A DNA stretch of 36,754 bases from an uncultured Spirochaetales bacterium. Lineage in GTDB: Bacteria; Spirochaetota; Spirochaetia; Sphaerochaetales; Sphaerochaetaceae. The stretch lies in NCBI GenBank assembly GCA_949283235.1, contig CASDRY010000047.1, forward strand, positions 1 to 36,754, read 5' to 3'. A program made the translations under genes and the position numbers. The first letter of the stretch is position 1; each line of letters starts with the position of its first letter. Below, one piece after another: positions 8,342-16,357 of this stretch. The notes under the pieces were generated by a model. The model was given only the letters and a program-made list of their open reading frames with translations, made no database searches and was not told the origin of the DNA.

Positions 8342-9265
8342 TCACGTTATTGTTACGGATAAGTGCTCTTTATTGATTGCCATTTCATCCAAGCGGGCAA
8401 TTCTATGATCAAGTCCATCAGAGTTATCCACACCTGGAGTCCTGCCATGATAGACCACATAGCACTTACCACCATCAAAAACAACACTATTATGCCCCAC
8501 TCCCTCTGCTTTATCACAGCTTTTCATTAAAGGATGATATTCATTTGGTGATGGATACTTTTTCCATTCAAGCTTCCTCAGATCAGTATGCTCCTCCCCA
8601 TAAGCGATGCTGTAACCTATGAAATAGGTCGGATTCTGGTAACATGCTCCGGAGTACATAAGGAAATGAATACCTTCATGGTAGAAATAAAATGCCCCCT
8701 CTATTGTATGCCAATCCTGACCAGGTGCGAAACGATTGCGCATGAATATTTCCTCATCAATAGATGGAACAACAACAGCCTTGGGATTTCCCTCAACAGT
8801 ATAAGGATCAAGCATTTTATCACAGGCAATATATGTTCCAGGACGAGCTGATTCGTAATCATTGGCCGAATAGAAAATAAAAAGTCCCTTATCATTTTTC
8901 ACAACATGGGCATCTATCGAAAACGGAGGAAGAATTTTCCTTACTTCCTTAAATGGCCCCTCAGCTTTCTTTGAAACGGCAACTCGTAAAGTCTGTTTAT
9001 GATCATCATTCTCTGATTCATTTATACTTGAATAATACATGAAGTATTCACCATCAATCTTGATAACAGCAGGGGCCCAGATATTTTTCTGTCCTGAAAC
9101 ATCAAGACATTTACCAAGAAATTCCCAACCAGTCTTCAGCTGATTACTGGAAAAACACCACCCGCCCGTTGTGTACATATAGTACCTATCCCCATCCTTA
9201 ATCATATAAGGGTCTGGCTGACTCAAAGGGGCCGTATCATTATTTTTTCTCTGGTACAGAATCAT
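8342..9265 (-). CDS. Glycoside hydrolase family 43 (beta-xylosidase or alpha-L-arabinofuranosidase)
   Basis: This is a probable cytoplasmic five-bladed beta-propeller glycosidase, 307 residues without a signal peptide. Family landmarks are SQPDPYMIKDGDRYYMY with the catalytic base Asp18, IWAPAVI near residue 62, IDAHV with the pKa-tuning Asp118, and TIEGAFYFY with the acid Glu189. The short length suggests the catalytic domain alone, without a C-terminal beta-sandwich. A GAGGTG site precedes ATG, and the gene follows the two CUT1 permeases by 16 bases. It should cleave imported arabino- or xylo-oligosaccharides. The sequence alone does not separate xylosidase from arabinosidase activity. Confidence 0.87.
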   Translation of the reverse strand: MILYQRKNNDTAPLSQPDPYMIKDGDRYYMYTTGGWCFSSNQLKTGWEFLGKCLDVSGQKNIWAPAVIKIDGEYFMYYSSINESENDDHKQTLRVAVSKKAEGPFKEVRKILPPFSIDAHVVKNDKGLFIFYSANDYESARPGTYIACDKMLDPYTVEGNPKAVVVPSIDEEIFMRNRFAPGQDWHTIEGAFYFYHEGIHFLMYSGACYQNPTYFIGYSIAYGEEHTDLRKLEWKKYPSPNEYHPLMKSCDKAEGVGHNSVVFDGGKCYVVYHGRTPGVDNSDGLDHRIARLDEMAINKEHLSVTIT

Positions 9266-9281
9266 TTTTCACCTCGAAAAC

Positions 9282-10103
9282 TTACTTGCTTATTCCCTCT
9301 ATCTGTCCCTTTATGATGTATTTCTGCAGGCAGAGATAGAAAACGATAATAGGTAATAGGCCAATCACACATGTAGCAGCTGCAAGAGGAAGATTAGAAA
9401 CCCCATTGAACGAATTGAAAGCTGATTTAATAACAAGTATCAATGTATGTTTCTTATTATTCTGCAGCAGATACATTGGCATTAGATAATCATTCCAGCA
9501 ACCTATTGCAGAAATAATCACCTGTGTAATTGTTATGCTCTTCAGCTGTGGAAATATTATTCGAAAGAATGTGGTTAGAATACCAGCACCATCAATTTCC
9601 GCAGCTTCATCCAGATCCCGTGGAACAGAAACCATAAAACTGGAATAGAGAAACAGAGCTGCGGGAATTCCTGTTGCAGCAGTAAGCAAAGCAAGCCCAT
9701 GAAGCGTATTTACAAGCTTCATCGAAACCATCAAAGAATATGTACCGACAAGAAGAGTTACCGCAGGAAACATCATAACTGTAAGATTTACAGTTCGGAT
9801 ATATTTTGAAAGCCGCGTTCTTGCTCGTGATAACCCATAAGCAGCCATTGATGATAAAAGAATAATAAGAACAACAGCCATGATTGTAACAGCGAGTGAA
9901 TTTGCAAAACCACGCCACAAACTGATATCAGAAAAAGCTGCTGAATAATTGCTCCAATTGAAATTACTAGGCAACCTTAACTTTGAACCTAGATCATTAA
10001 TTGTCCTTATAGAAAGGTTGAAGATTACATAAAATGGCAATGCTGTTATCGCTATTATAAGAATTCCGAAAATCCAGCATAAAGCAATACTTCGCTTTTT
10101 CAT
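9282..10103 (-). CDS. CUT1 sugar ABC transporter permease (MalG-like)
   Basis: This is an inner-membrane subunit of 273 residues with six hydrophobic helices. The ATPase-contact loop is DEAAEIDGAGILTTFFRIIF, near residue 163, which fits the EAA consensus. The C-terminus QKYIIKGQIEGISK is the standard MalG-type ending. Its ATG shares one base with the stop of the upstream permease (TAATG), a common coupled arrangement, and AGGAGG-like bases precede it. It pairs with the next permease and the binding protein at 11025-12290. No ATPase gene is present in the operon. Confidence 0.93.
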   Translation of the reverse strand: MKKRSIALCWIFGILIIAITALPFYVIFNLSIRTINDLGSKLRLPSNFNWSNYSAAFSDISLWRGFANSLAVTIMAVVLIILLSSMAAYGLSRARTRLSKYIRTVNLTVMMFPAVTLLVGTYSLMVSMKLVNTLHGLALLTAATGIPAALFLYSSFMVSVPRDLDEAAEIDGAGILTTFFRIIFPQLKSITITQVIISAIGCWNDYLMPMYLLQNNKKHTLILVIKSAFNSFNGVSNLPLAAATCVIGLLPIIVFYLCLQKYIIKGQIEGISK

Positions 10104-10969
10104 TAATACTCAACCTCCCTTTTGCTCAAGAATCTATTAATAGGGAGTGTTATCAGCATGATAATCACAATGGAAATCACGCCTAAAGCAGCAGCATACC
10201 CGGCCCTCTCATCATTGAAATACAGAAGCTGAATATAGTATGACAAAGAAAGCGAACCTCTATTAGGACCACCTGAAGACATCGAAACTATCATGTCATA
10301 CATCTTCAGACCATTTATCAGATTAATAACGACAGCTGTTGTAATTGATGGAACAAGGAGAGGAATAGTTATATTGAAAAATTCCTGTACACGATTAACT
10401 CCATCCAATCTAGCAGCTTCCCTGTACATATCAGGAATGTTCTGCAAACCTGCAAGATATACAACCATGCATAGTCCTACATACTGCCAGGAATTTACAA
10501 GAGTTATGAGAATAACTGCCCTTATTCCAGTCTCCATCCAATATATAGGTTCATGGGAGAAAATAGAAAGAATCTCATTGAATACCCCTCCCTGAAACTG
10601 AACAAAATAATACATGATCTGGCCCATAATAAACTGGGCTACCATTATAGGAAGGTATACAGCAACCCTTAGCAGATTCCGTCCAGAAAACTTCATATTA
10701 AGGAACAAAGCCAAAGCCAATCCAAATAGATTCTGCAGAATGGTTGAACCAAAACCATATATAAGAGTGTTACCAAGAGACTGATAGAAAAGCTTATCTG
10801 TGAAAATTGAAAAATAATTATCTAGGCCAAGGAAACTCATTTTCTGTGAATATCCGTTCCACTTGAACATGGATAATCTAAAGGCATTAAGCAATGGAAG
10901 AACTATAAATAACACCAGTAACAACATTGCGGGAATAGCCATCATCATATATTTTCTTTCTTTTTTCAT
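10103..10969 (-). CDS. CUT1 sugar ABC transporter permease (MalF-like)
   Basis: This is an inner-membrane subunit of 288 residues with six helices. The EAA loop is YREAARLDGVNRVQEFF, near residue 181. A TTG at 10984 extends the frame by five residues, but ATG 10969 has GGAG upstream and gives the usual MKKERKYMMMAIPAM start. A G/C-rich hairpin ends just before that ribosome site. It partners the MalG-like permease directly downstream. Substrate specificity is set by the binding protein, probably a plant oligosaccharide given the GH43 gene. Confidence 0.93.
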   Translation of the reverse strand: MKKERKYMMMAIPAMLLLVLFIVLPLLNAFRLSMFKWNGYSQKMSFLGLDNYFSIFTDKLFYQSLGNTLIYGFGSTILQNLFGLALALFLNMKFSGRNLLRVAVYLPIMVAQFIMGQIMYYFVQFQGGVFNEILSIFSHEPIYWMETGIRAVILITLVNSWQYVGLCMVVYLAGLQNIPDMYREAARLDGVNRVQEFFNITIPLLVPSITTAVVINLINGLKMYDMIVSMSSGGPNRGSLSLSYYIQLLYFNDERAGYAAALGVISIVIIMLITLPINRFLSKREVEY

Positions 10970-10983
10970 AGATATATTCTCCA

Positions 10984-11004
10984 AGGGGTGAGACCCCCAC
11001 CCCT
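10984..11004 (-). terminator. Intergenic hairpin after the oligosaccharide-binding protein gene
   Basis: The arms AGGGGTG (10984-10990) and CACCCCT (10998-11004) form a perfect 7-bp stem with a 7-nt loop, in the gap between the binding-protein stop (11025) and the permease ribosome site. On the minus strand no T-run follows, so it is more likely an mRNA-stabilising or translation-damping hairpin than a full terminator. Confidence 0.5.
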
Positions 11005-11024
11005 ATTTTTAGAAAACAAAAGAC

Positions 11025-12290
11025 TCAGATATAAAGATTCTGATAATTCTCAACAAGATACTGCCTTACCTCTTCCATTCCAGCTTCACTGTAATCAGAG
11101 AAGAGCATATCGCAGGCAACATCGAAAATCGGCCACATACCGGAAGGCATGTATTTTCTATCCCATAGATTCTCATAAAGAATATCATGATCTGCACACT
11201 TCTCCTGCATCTCCAGATAAAGTTCAGCCTGATATCCATCATCGTAAGGAAGAGAAGACTCCAATGCACAGACATAACCGGTTGCAGCTGTCAGCACAGA
11301 AGCATTTTCAGGTCTTGCCATAAACTCAAGGAAAGCCTTACCTGCTGCTTTGTGATCGCTATCCTTCCAGATTCCGAAGGTATCTCCCTCTCCAACGAAT
11401 ATATATTCCTTTCCACCATCCTTACTTGCAAAATTTGGAAGGAATACATAGTTAGCATCTGGATTAAGCGTCTTACAACCTACAAGGAAAGAACCACCAT
11501 TACCAAGTTCAAAGGCAGCCTGACCAGAGGCAAATCTCTCAGAAATATCTGTATCATTCAACGTAAGGGCATCTGTATAGAAATATCCTGCACCAAGCCA
11601 TTTTGATAGCTGTTCAAGAAGCGCTTTATATGACTGGAAATCATAGGAACCATCGAGCATTGCCTCACTATCTTCAGCAAGTTCTCCGGGATATGAAACA
11701 AATGTTCCTGCAAAATTAGCAAGAAGACCTGCCTCTGAAGGATTATTTATAGGTGTATAACCAAGTGCTTTTACTGCTTCACAAGCTTGAGTGAAATCAT
11801 CCCATGTATGAATCGAATAAGGATCGATTTCTGCTTCATTAAGGATATCCAGATTAGCGACTGTCCCACCTACCATGAGGCTGGTCATGAGCACATAAAT
11901 ACTTCCATCATCATCCTGAATAACACCAAGTGCTGCATCGGAATAATCACTTGCCCATGGCTCATCTCTTAAATCCATAAGATACTCTTTGTATCGAAGG
12001 ATTGACCATCCATGTGTCTGGAATACATCTGGAAGACTGTTAGAAGCCATTCTTGTCTTCATTGTATTTTCGTAATCATTTCCATATTCAACAACCTCTA
12101 CATTCACCCCAGATTCAGCTTCAAATTGGGATACAAGCTCATTGAATACATCTGACTGGATTCCTGTATAATTTACCGCTATCTCTATTGTTTGCCCTGA
12201 AATATCCCCAGAGGTCTCTTCTTTATCGCCACCAGCAAAACAAAAGAAGGAACAAAGCAATAAAATAGATACAAATATGATTTTCCTCAT
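11025..12290 (-). CDS. Extracellular solute-binding protein, oligosaccharide type
   Basis: This is a periplasmic receptor of about 421 residues from solute-binding family 1. The signal peptide MRKIIFVSILLLCSFFCFAGG ends in A-G-G and no lipobox follows. The frame extends to 12341, but AAGGAGATGAGCAT lies directly before ATG 12290. Family features include TRMASNSLPDVFQTHG around residue 70, FASGQAAFELGNGGSFLVG around residue 250, and a C-terminal region rich in aromatic residues. It is the first gene of the operon that continues with two permeases, GH43, a regulator and an esterase, so the ligand is probably an arabino- or xylo-oligosaccharide. Confidence 0.9.
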   Translation of the reverse strand: MRKIIFVSILLLCSFFCFAGGDKEETSGDISGQTIEIAVNYTGIQSDVFNELVSQFEAESGVNVEVVEYGNDYENTMKTRMASNSLPDVFQTHGWSILRYKEYLMDLRDEPWASDYSDAALGVIQDDDGSIYVLMTSLMVGGTVANLDILNEAEIDPYSIHTWDDFTQACEAVKALGYTPINNPSEAGLLANFAGTFVSYPGELAEDSEAMLDGSYDFQSYKALLEQLSKWLGAGYFYTDALTLNDTDISERFASGQAAFELGNGGSFLVGCKTLNPDANYVFLPNFASKDGGKEYIFVGEGDTFGIWKDSDHKAAGKAFLEFMARPENASVLTAATGYVCALESSLPYDDGYQAELYLEMQEKCADHDILYENLWDRKYMPSGMWPIFDVACDMLFSDYSEAGMEEVRQYLVENYQNLYI

Positions 12291-12311
12291 ATGCTCATCT
12301 CCTTTTGCTCC

Positions 12312-12341
12312 AGTATATTTACAAGGAGAAAGAGCTCTCAA
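12312..12341 (-). promoter_or_regulatory. Probable promoter of the glycan operon
   Basis: On the minus strand TTGAGA (12336-12341) and TATACT (12312-12317) are separated by 18 bases and lie about 20 bases before the binding-protein start. The predicted leader is very short. An A/T-rich region with a CAATATTG palindrome sits just upstream. The match is by eye only. Confidence 0.45.
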
Positions 12342-12409
12342 TATTGTTTTATAAATTTGTCAAATAACAGGCAAGAGAATACAGAAAATATGAAATAAAT
12401 AGTATCTGA

Positions 12410-12628
12410 CCCATTCCAGCAAACGCAATAAGAGCGTTTTATAGACCTGTGCATGATTTAGCTTTGACAGGTCCTATACAACCTGGGTACCACAACTACA
12501 GCAAACTTGGCGAGAACACGTATCATTGCCACCTTGCATATAGCTGGGTTGCTTGTTGGAGATGCGAAAAAGGAAAACTAATCGTGGAGGTAGAATATGT
12601 TGGTAGTCGTGAGAAAGCCCCCCACTGA
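12410..12628 (+). pseudogene. Toxin remnant of a type II toxin-antitoxin pair
   Basis: After an in-frame TGA at 12407, an open frame of 72 codons has no clear start codon or ribosome site. It encodes a segment with FYRPVHDLALTGPIQPGY, NTYHCHLAYSWVACW and YVGSREKAPH, ending at TGA 12626-12628. The Y-H-C-H ... V-A-C-W ... V-G-[TS]-[HR]-E-x-A-P pattern is that of small HigB/RelE-like toxins found next to an XRE antitoxin. The N-terminal part appears lost. Its 3' end overlaps the antitoxin start at 12597 by 32 bases, the normal arrangement for the intact pair. Confidence 0.7.
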
Positions 12629-12957
12629 ATTTACTGTCAATGGCACAATACCAGATAAGCTCATCAAAGATCTCTTCCGGGATTATGGTGCCGATAATGT
12701 GAGAGTCGAATATGATGATCTTGTAAATGTCATGGATATGGACTGGTATAAAGAAGAAGCTGCAAAAGATTCACCAGGTAAGGCTCTTCGCTTTTTATCG
12801 CAAGCTCAATGGCCTTACACAAGTAGAACTAGCAGAAAAACTTGATACCACAAAACAGTTTATTTCAAATATGGAGAACAACAGAAAACCTATAAGCCGT
12901 ATTATGGCGAAGAAGCTATCAAAACTTTTCAAAGTATCTGCAGCAAATTTCATTTGA
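12597..12957 (+). pseudogene. XRE-family antitoxin, frameshifted
   Basis: The reading frame from ATG 12597 (GGAGG upstream) encodes an acidic N-terminal part to DWYKEEAAKDSPGKALRF. It then leaves frame in a run of five T at 12792-12796. Removing one T joins it to YRKLNGLTQVELAEKLDTTK and a complete helix-turn-helix ending SKLFKVSAANFI at 12957. The joined product would be about 119 residues, the usual size for this antitoxin type. The fault is a single-base homopolymer change, so it could be a real mutation, phase variation or a sequencing error. The decayed toxin next to it favours a true relic. Confidence 0.75.
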
Positions 12958-13017
12958 CAAATCAGCTCTAATCATTGTCACTGATGAAAATCTTTCATTC
13001 TTGGTAATACATTGAGA

Positions 13018-13043
13018 AAGCCCCGCAATCGCTCGCGGGGCTT
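13018..13043 (-). terminator. Bidirectional rho-independent terminator
   Basis: The arms AAGCCCCGC (13018-13026) and GCGGGGCTT (13035-13043) form a perfect 9-bp, G/C-rich stem with an 8-nt loop. On the minus strand it is followed by TCTCAATG directly after the TT arm, and on the plus strand by CTGTTAT. It ends the orphan binding-protein gene (stop at 13064) and may also stop transcripts from the antitoxin remnant. Confidence 0.85.
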
Positions 13044-13063
13044 CTGTTATAGAGTCATATGAC

Positions 13064-14320
13064 TCAAACGTAGAGATCCTCGTATGTCTCAAGGAATGTC
13101 TTTGTTGTGATATCAATGACATCATCAACTGTAATCTCTCCAGCGATTGCTCTTGCAAGGTTGTCGCGGATAATATTACCTGGATCCTTTCCAACATAGG
13201 ACTGCTCAATTGCTCTATCTTCCTCTGGTACTGTTGAAGAAGCATTAAGCTCCTGTACGAAGATATCAAGGCCTGGAACCTCGTAATCAACTTCGATTCC
13301 ACGAACACCTGGAAGGTAGTTTCCATCCTTGCAGTACTGGATGTAGTTTTCAGGCTCGAAGAACCAGCGGATGAACTCGCAAGCAGCCTCTTCCTGACCT
13401 GTTCCGTCAAATGCGTAGAGGTAGTTACCACCAAGACATGTAGCGACTCTCTCATCCTTCGGCATAAGAACAGGAATCCATTCAAAGTCCTTGATGTTCT
13501 CCATGTAGTCTGTGATTACCCAGTTACCAGCGAGATGTGCTGCAACTCTTCCAGTCTTGAACATCTGCTGTGCGTTCTCTGTTCCGAGACCTGCTGAAAC
13601 AGATGAGTATCCATCCTCGTAGAGGGAAAGAAGGAATTCAAGACCTTCCTTTGTCTCTGGGCTATCGAAAACAAGGTGCTTAGGATCGTCTGCTCCGAAC
13701 TCTCTCATACCGAACTGGTAGAGAACAGTCTTGATTCTCTGCTGTGAGTAATCGATAACAAGACCATAATCAAGGTCACCCTCGTTAGCTGCCATTACCT
13801 GATCAAGAGCGGCAAGGAACTCATCCCATGTCCATCTCTCTTCCTCTGTAAGAGGATATGAAACACCAGCCTTATCGAATGCTGTCTTGTTGATGATAAG
13901 ACCTACAGCTGTTGCGTTTACTGTTCCAGCATAGAGGTTACCATTTACAGCACCATTCATTACGAAATCATCATTTGTAAGGTCACCGATCTTTCCATCG
14001 AGTGGGTATGCAAGGTCATTATACTGAACGAAGTGACCAGAGCGGATGAGTGCAGGAAGGTCGCCTGCCATTGCTCTGTTCTGGATCTGTGTCTGCATAT
14101 CGCCATAAGCGATTTCGTTGATATATACTTCGATTCCCTTATCTGCATATTCAGCATTGAATCTCTCAACGGCCTTAGCCATTGCGCCGCCTTCAAGAGT
14201 ATCATCAGAAAGAAGGATCTCAAGGCGCTCTACACCCTTAGAGGATTCACCGCTTCCCCCAGCCCATACACCTGTAAGAAGTACAGCAAGAACAAGGAAT
14301 GCTGCCAGAATTTTCTTCAT
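13064..14320 (-). CDS. Orphan sugar-binding protein of an ABC transporter
   Basis: This is a periplasmic solute-binding protein of family 1, 418 residues. The signal peptide MKKILAAFLVLAVLLTGVWA is followed by GGSGES and no cysteine. Family features are AEYADKGIEVYINEI at the first lobe, RAMAGDLPALIRSGHF near residue 83, MFKTGRVAAHLAGNWVITDY near residue 260, and an FIRWFFEPENY segment. AAAAAGGAGAAACCAT precedes ATG. There are no permease or ATPase genes beside it, and it has its own terminator, so it is monocistronic. It must work with membrane subunits encoded elsewhere or provide a second receptor for a neighbouring system. Confidence 0.9.
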   Translation of the reverse strand: MKKILAAFLVLAVLLTGVWAGGSGESSKGVERLEILLSDDTLEGGAMAKAVERFNAEYADKGIEVYINEIAYGDMQTQIQNRAMAGDLPALIRSGHFVQYNDLAYPLDGKIGDLTNDDFVMNGAVNGNLYAGTVNATAVGLIINKTAFDKAGVSYPLTEEERWTWDEFLAALDQVMAANEGDLDYGLVIDYSQQRIKTVLYQFGMREFGADDPKHLVFDSPETKEGLEFLLSLYEDGYSSVSAGLGTENAQQMFKTGRVAAHLAGNWVITDYMENIKDFEWIPVLMPKDERVATCLGGNYLYAFDGTGQEEAACEFIRWFFEPENYIQYCKDGNYLPGVRGIEVDYEVPGLDIFVQELNASSTVPEEDRAIEQSYVGKDPGNIIRDNLARAIAGEITVDDVIDITTKTFLETYEDLYV

Positions 14321-14345
14321 ATGGTTTCTCCTTTTTATATTCTAT

Positions 14346-14361
14346 TGGGTAGTCTAACCCA
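14346..14361. promoter_or_regulatory. Dyad upstream of the orphan binding-protein gene
   Basis: TGGGT (14346-14350) and ACCCA (14357-14361) are inverted around six bases, 26 bases before the binding-protein start. It could be an operator or a small 5'-leader hairpin. No confident -35/-10 pair was identified near it. Confidence 0.3.
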
Positions 14362-14433
14362 GTATTTGCACTCCTTCTACTCTCATCTTGCTTTTATGCC
14401 AGACAATATGCAGAATTTTTGCGCATACAAAGC

Positions 14434-15948
14434 TTATTCAGCCTCGAAAGGAAACTTGTTTTCAAGGAATTCAAGATCAAGCTCCGGATATAGCTGGAAG
14501 CGCCCAAGAAGCGACTCAACTCTGCTTCGTACCTCATTCATGATTTCTTCAGGAGCTTTTGCCTTATTCTTTGAAAGCTCTCCTGCTCTTTCTCCCTTTG
14601 TAAGTCTTACAGGATGTGCATTCTTAAGTACTAAGGCTATAAGAGCCGCAACCTCCTCCATCTCCTTCTCTCCCATTCCTAATGTTGTGAGAGCTGGAGT
14701 TCCTATTCTCAGCCCAGATGTATACCAAGGACCATTTGAATCAAAAGGAAGCGCATTGCGATTCAGTGTTATTCCGCATTCTCTTAAGAGGCTCTCCGCC
14801 TGTCTTCCATTCAATCCGAAAGGACGTACATCTAAAAGCATCAGATGATTATCTGTTCCACCTGTAGCAACAGGAATGCCTTCCTTGATGCAGGAAGCTG
14901 CAAGATGCTTCGAATTCTTTACGATTTTCTCAGCATACTCCCTGAATTCCGGTTTTTCTGCCTCTTTCAGCGCCACAGCCTTGGCAGCCATCACATGAGG
15001 AAGCGGACCTCCTATTACCAATGGGCATCCTTTATCCACGGAAGCAGCAAACTCCTCCTTGCAGAGTATCATACCACCGCGAGGACCTCTCAATGTCTTA
15101 TGTGTAGTGGTTGTAACAACGTCTGCCCACTTAACAGGATCATAATCACCTGTAAAGACCTTTCCAGCTACAAGCCCTGCAAAATGAGCCATGTCCACCA
15201 TGAATACAGCTCCATATTTATGAGCTATATCAGCCATACGATGGAAATCTATCGCCCTCGGATAAGCAGAATAACCTGCAAGAAGAATAAGTGGATTGAT
15301 CTCTGCTGTGAGTCTTTCTATCTCATCATAATCAAGAAGGCCGGTTGATTTATCAACAGTGTAGGAGTATGCATCAAAAAGCTGTGCAGAGATATTCTGC
15401 CTGTAGCCATGAGTAAGATGTCCTCCTGAATAATAATCCAGCCCCAGAAGTTTCTGGTTATGGGTAGCTTCCCTTATCTTGTTCCAATCCTCCCTCTTCA
15501 TATCAGAGGGATTCTTTACTCCCATATCCTCGAGAAGAGGCATTTCAACACGCTGATTCAGTATCGCCCAGTATGCGCAGAGATTCGCATCAGCGCCGGA
15601 ATGTGGCTGAACATATGCGTGCTCTGCTCCGAAAAGACGCTTAGCGCTCTCAACAGCTTCAGCTTCTATTGCATCTACATTCTCGCAGCCCGCATAGAAT
15701 CGATGAAATGGAAAACCCTCTGAATACTTATCTGTAAGCAGATTTCCCATCGCAGCCTGAACGGAGAGCGATGAATAATTCTCACTCGCAATCAGTTTCA
15801 GATGTGTTCTCTGATCTCTAAGCTCTTTCACGATTGTAGCAGCGATACGTGGAGAAACCTTTGCGACAAGATCGAGAGAGGATGTATACATAACCATGCC
15901 GGGAGTGATTTTCTTCCCGCTATTCAGATAATCATTCAAAGCATCCAT
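14434..15948 (-). CDS. glyA: Serine hydroxymethyltransferase
   Basis: This PLP enzyme interconverts serine and glycine with transfer of a one-carbon unit to tetrahydrofolate. It has 504 residues, longer than the usual 415-430. Core motifs are LIASENY (residues 52-58), YAGCENVD near 85, VQPHSGADAN near 113, DMAHFAGL near 252, and TTTTHKTLRGPRGG with the PLP lysine at Lys284. The extra length comes from about 30 N-terminal residues, an insertion near residues 131-170 (the PSDMKREDWNKIREA region), and a longer C-terminal part. Long SHMTs of this kind are typical of spirochaetes. A structured leader at 15949-16030 precedes the gene. Confidence 0.96.
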   Translation of the reverse strand: MDALNDYLNSGKKITPGMVMYTSSLDLVAKVSPRIAATIVKELRDQRTHLKLIASENYSSLSVQAAMGNLLTDKYSEGFPFHRFYAGCENVDAIEAEAVESAKRLFGAEHAYVQPHSGADANLCAYWAILNQRVEMPLLEDMGVKNPSDMKREDWNKIREATHNQKLLGLDYYSGGHLTHGYRQNISAQLFDAYSYTVDKSTGLLDYDEIERLTAEINPLILLAGYSAYPRAIDFHRMADIAHKYGAVFMVDMAHFAGLVAGKVFTGDYDPVKWADVVTTTTHKTLRGPRGGMILCKEEFAASVDKGCPLVIGGPLPHVMAAKAVALKEAEKPEFREYAEKIVKNSKHLAASCIKEGIPVATGGTDNHLMLLDVRPFGLNGRQAESLLRECGITLNRNALPFDSNGPWYTSGLRIGTPALTTLGMGEKEMEEVAALIALVLKNAHPVRLTKGERAGELSKNKAKAPEEIMNEVRSRVESLLGRFQLYPELDLEFLENKFPFEAE

Positions 15949-16030
15949 TTTATTAGCTCCTTTTGGTGAGGATGCACCTTAGCTGGCGCTTATTCAAGGG
16001 TCCTATCCTGCAACAGAGCGCAAGAGTTGA
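15949..16030 (-). promoter_or_regulatory. Structured 5' leader of glyA, candidate riboswitch-like element
   Basis: In the minus-strand RNA three pairings can be drawn. A 5-bp stem GCGCU/AGCGC pairs 16017-16021 with 15986-15990. A hairpin GGUG/CACC (15975-15978 with 15965-15968) lies right before the AAAGGAG ribosome site. The loop of that hairpin (AUCCU, 15969-15973) is complementary to AGGAU at 16005-16009 inside the first stem, which would make a pseudoknot. No known riboswitch class was recognised. The only candidate promoter box noticed is a TATAAT on the minus strand at 16042-16047. Confidence 0.4.
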
Positions 16031-16055
16031 CACCTTTTTCAATTATATATAGAGT
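16027..16055 (+). promoter_or_regulatory. Promoter of infA
   Basis: A perfect TTGACA (16027-16032) is followed after 17 bases by TAGAGT (16050-16055). Transcription would start near 16062, about 75 bases before infA. The box overlaps the region where the divergent glyA transcript is expected to begin, so the two genes share an intergenic control region. Confidence 0.65.
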
Positions 16056-16138
16056 ACAGAAGGTTTTAGGAATACCAATAAATCATTATCTCCTCACTCT
16101 GAAAAGTGTTGGATAATGAACAGATAAACGGAGATACA

Positions 16139-16357
16139 ATGGCAAAAGAAGAAGCAATCGAAGTAGAGGGTGTTGTAAGGGAAGCTCTCCCAAACACAAT
16201 GTTCCGCGTGGAGCTTACAAACAAGCTCGTAATTCTTGCCCATCTTTCAGGAAAGATGAGGAAGCACTACATCAGAATCGTACCTGGTGATACAGTAAAA
16301 GTAGAACTTTCACCGTATGATCTCACAAAGGGAAGAATAGTCTACCGCGAGCGCTAA
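16139..16357 (+). CDS. infA: Translation initiation factor IF-1
   Basis: This is a small cytoplasmic OB-fold protein that binds the ribosomal A site on the 30S subunit during initiation. It has 72 residues, the canonical size. The sequence [19 protein letters not shown], then [18 protein letters not shown] and [18 protein letters not shown], is unmistakable. The frame can be opened upstream at a TTG (16106), but ATG 16139 with CGGAGA upstream gives the standard start. It is monocistronic and separate from the ribosomal protein operons. Its stop overlaps the stop of the convergent Smr gene in the tetranucleotide CTAA. Confidence 0.97.
   Translation: MAKEEAIEVEGVVREALPNTMFRVELTNKLVILAHLSGKMRKHYIRIVPGDTVKVELSPYDLTKGRIVYRER

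Noticed and set aside
12340..12347. CAATATTG palindrome as an operator of the glycan operon
   Set aside because: It is only 8 bases in an A/T-rich region, with no second copy or longer symmetry.
12727..12957. A separate small XRE gene starting inside the antitoxin
   Set aside because: Its first residues are out-of-frame nonsense; the helix-turn-helix continues the 12597 frame after removal of one T.
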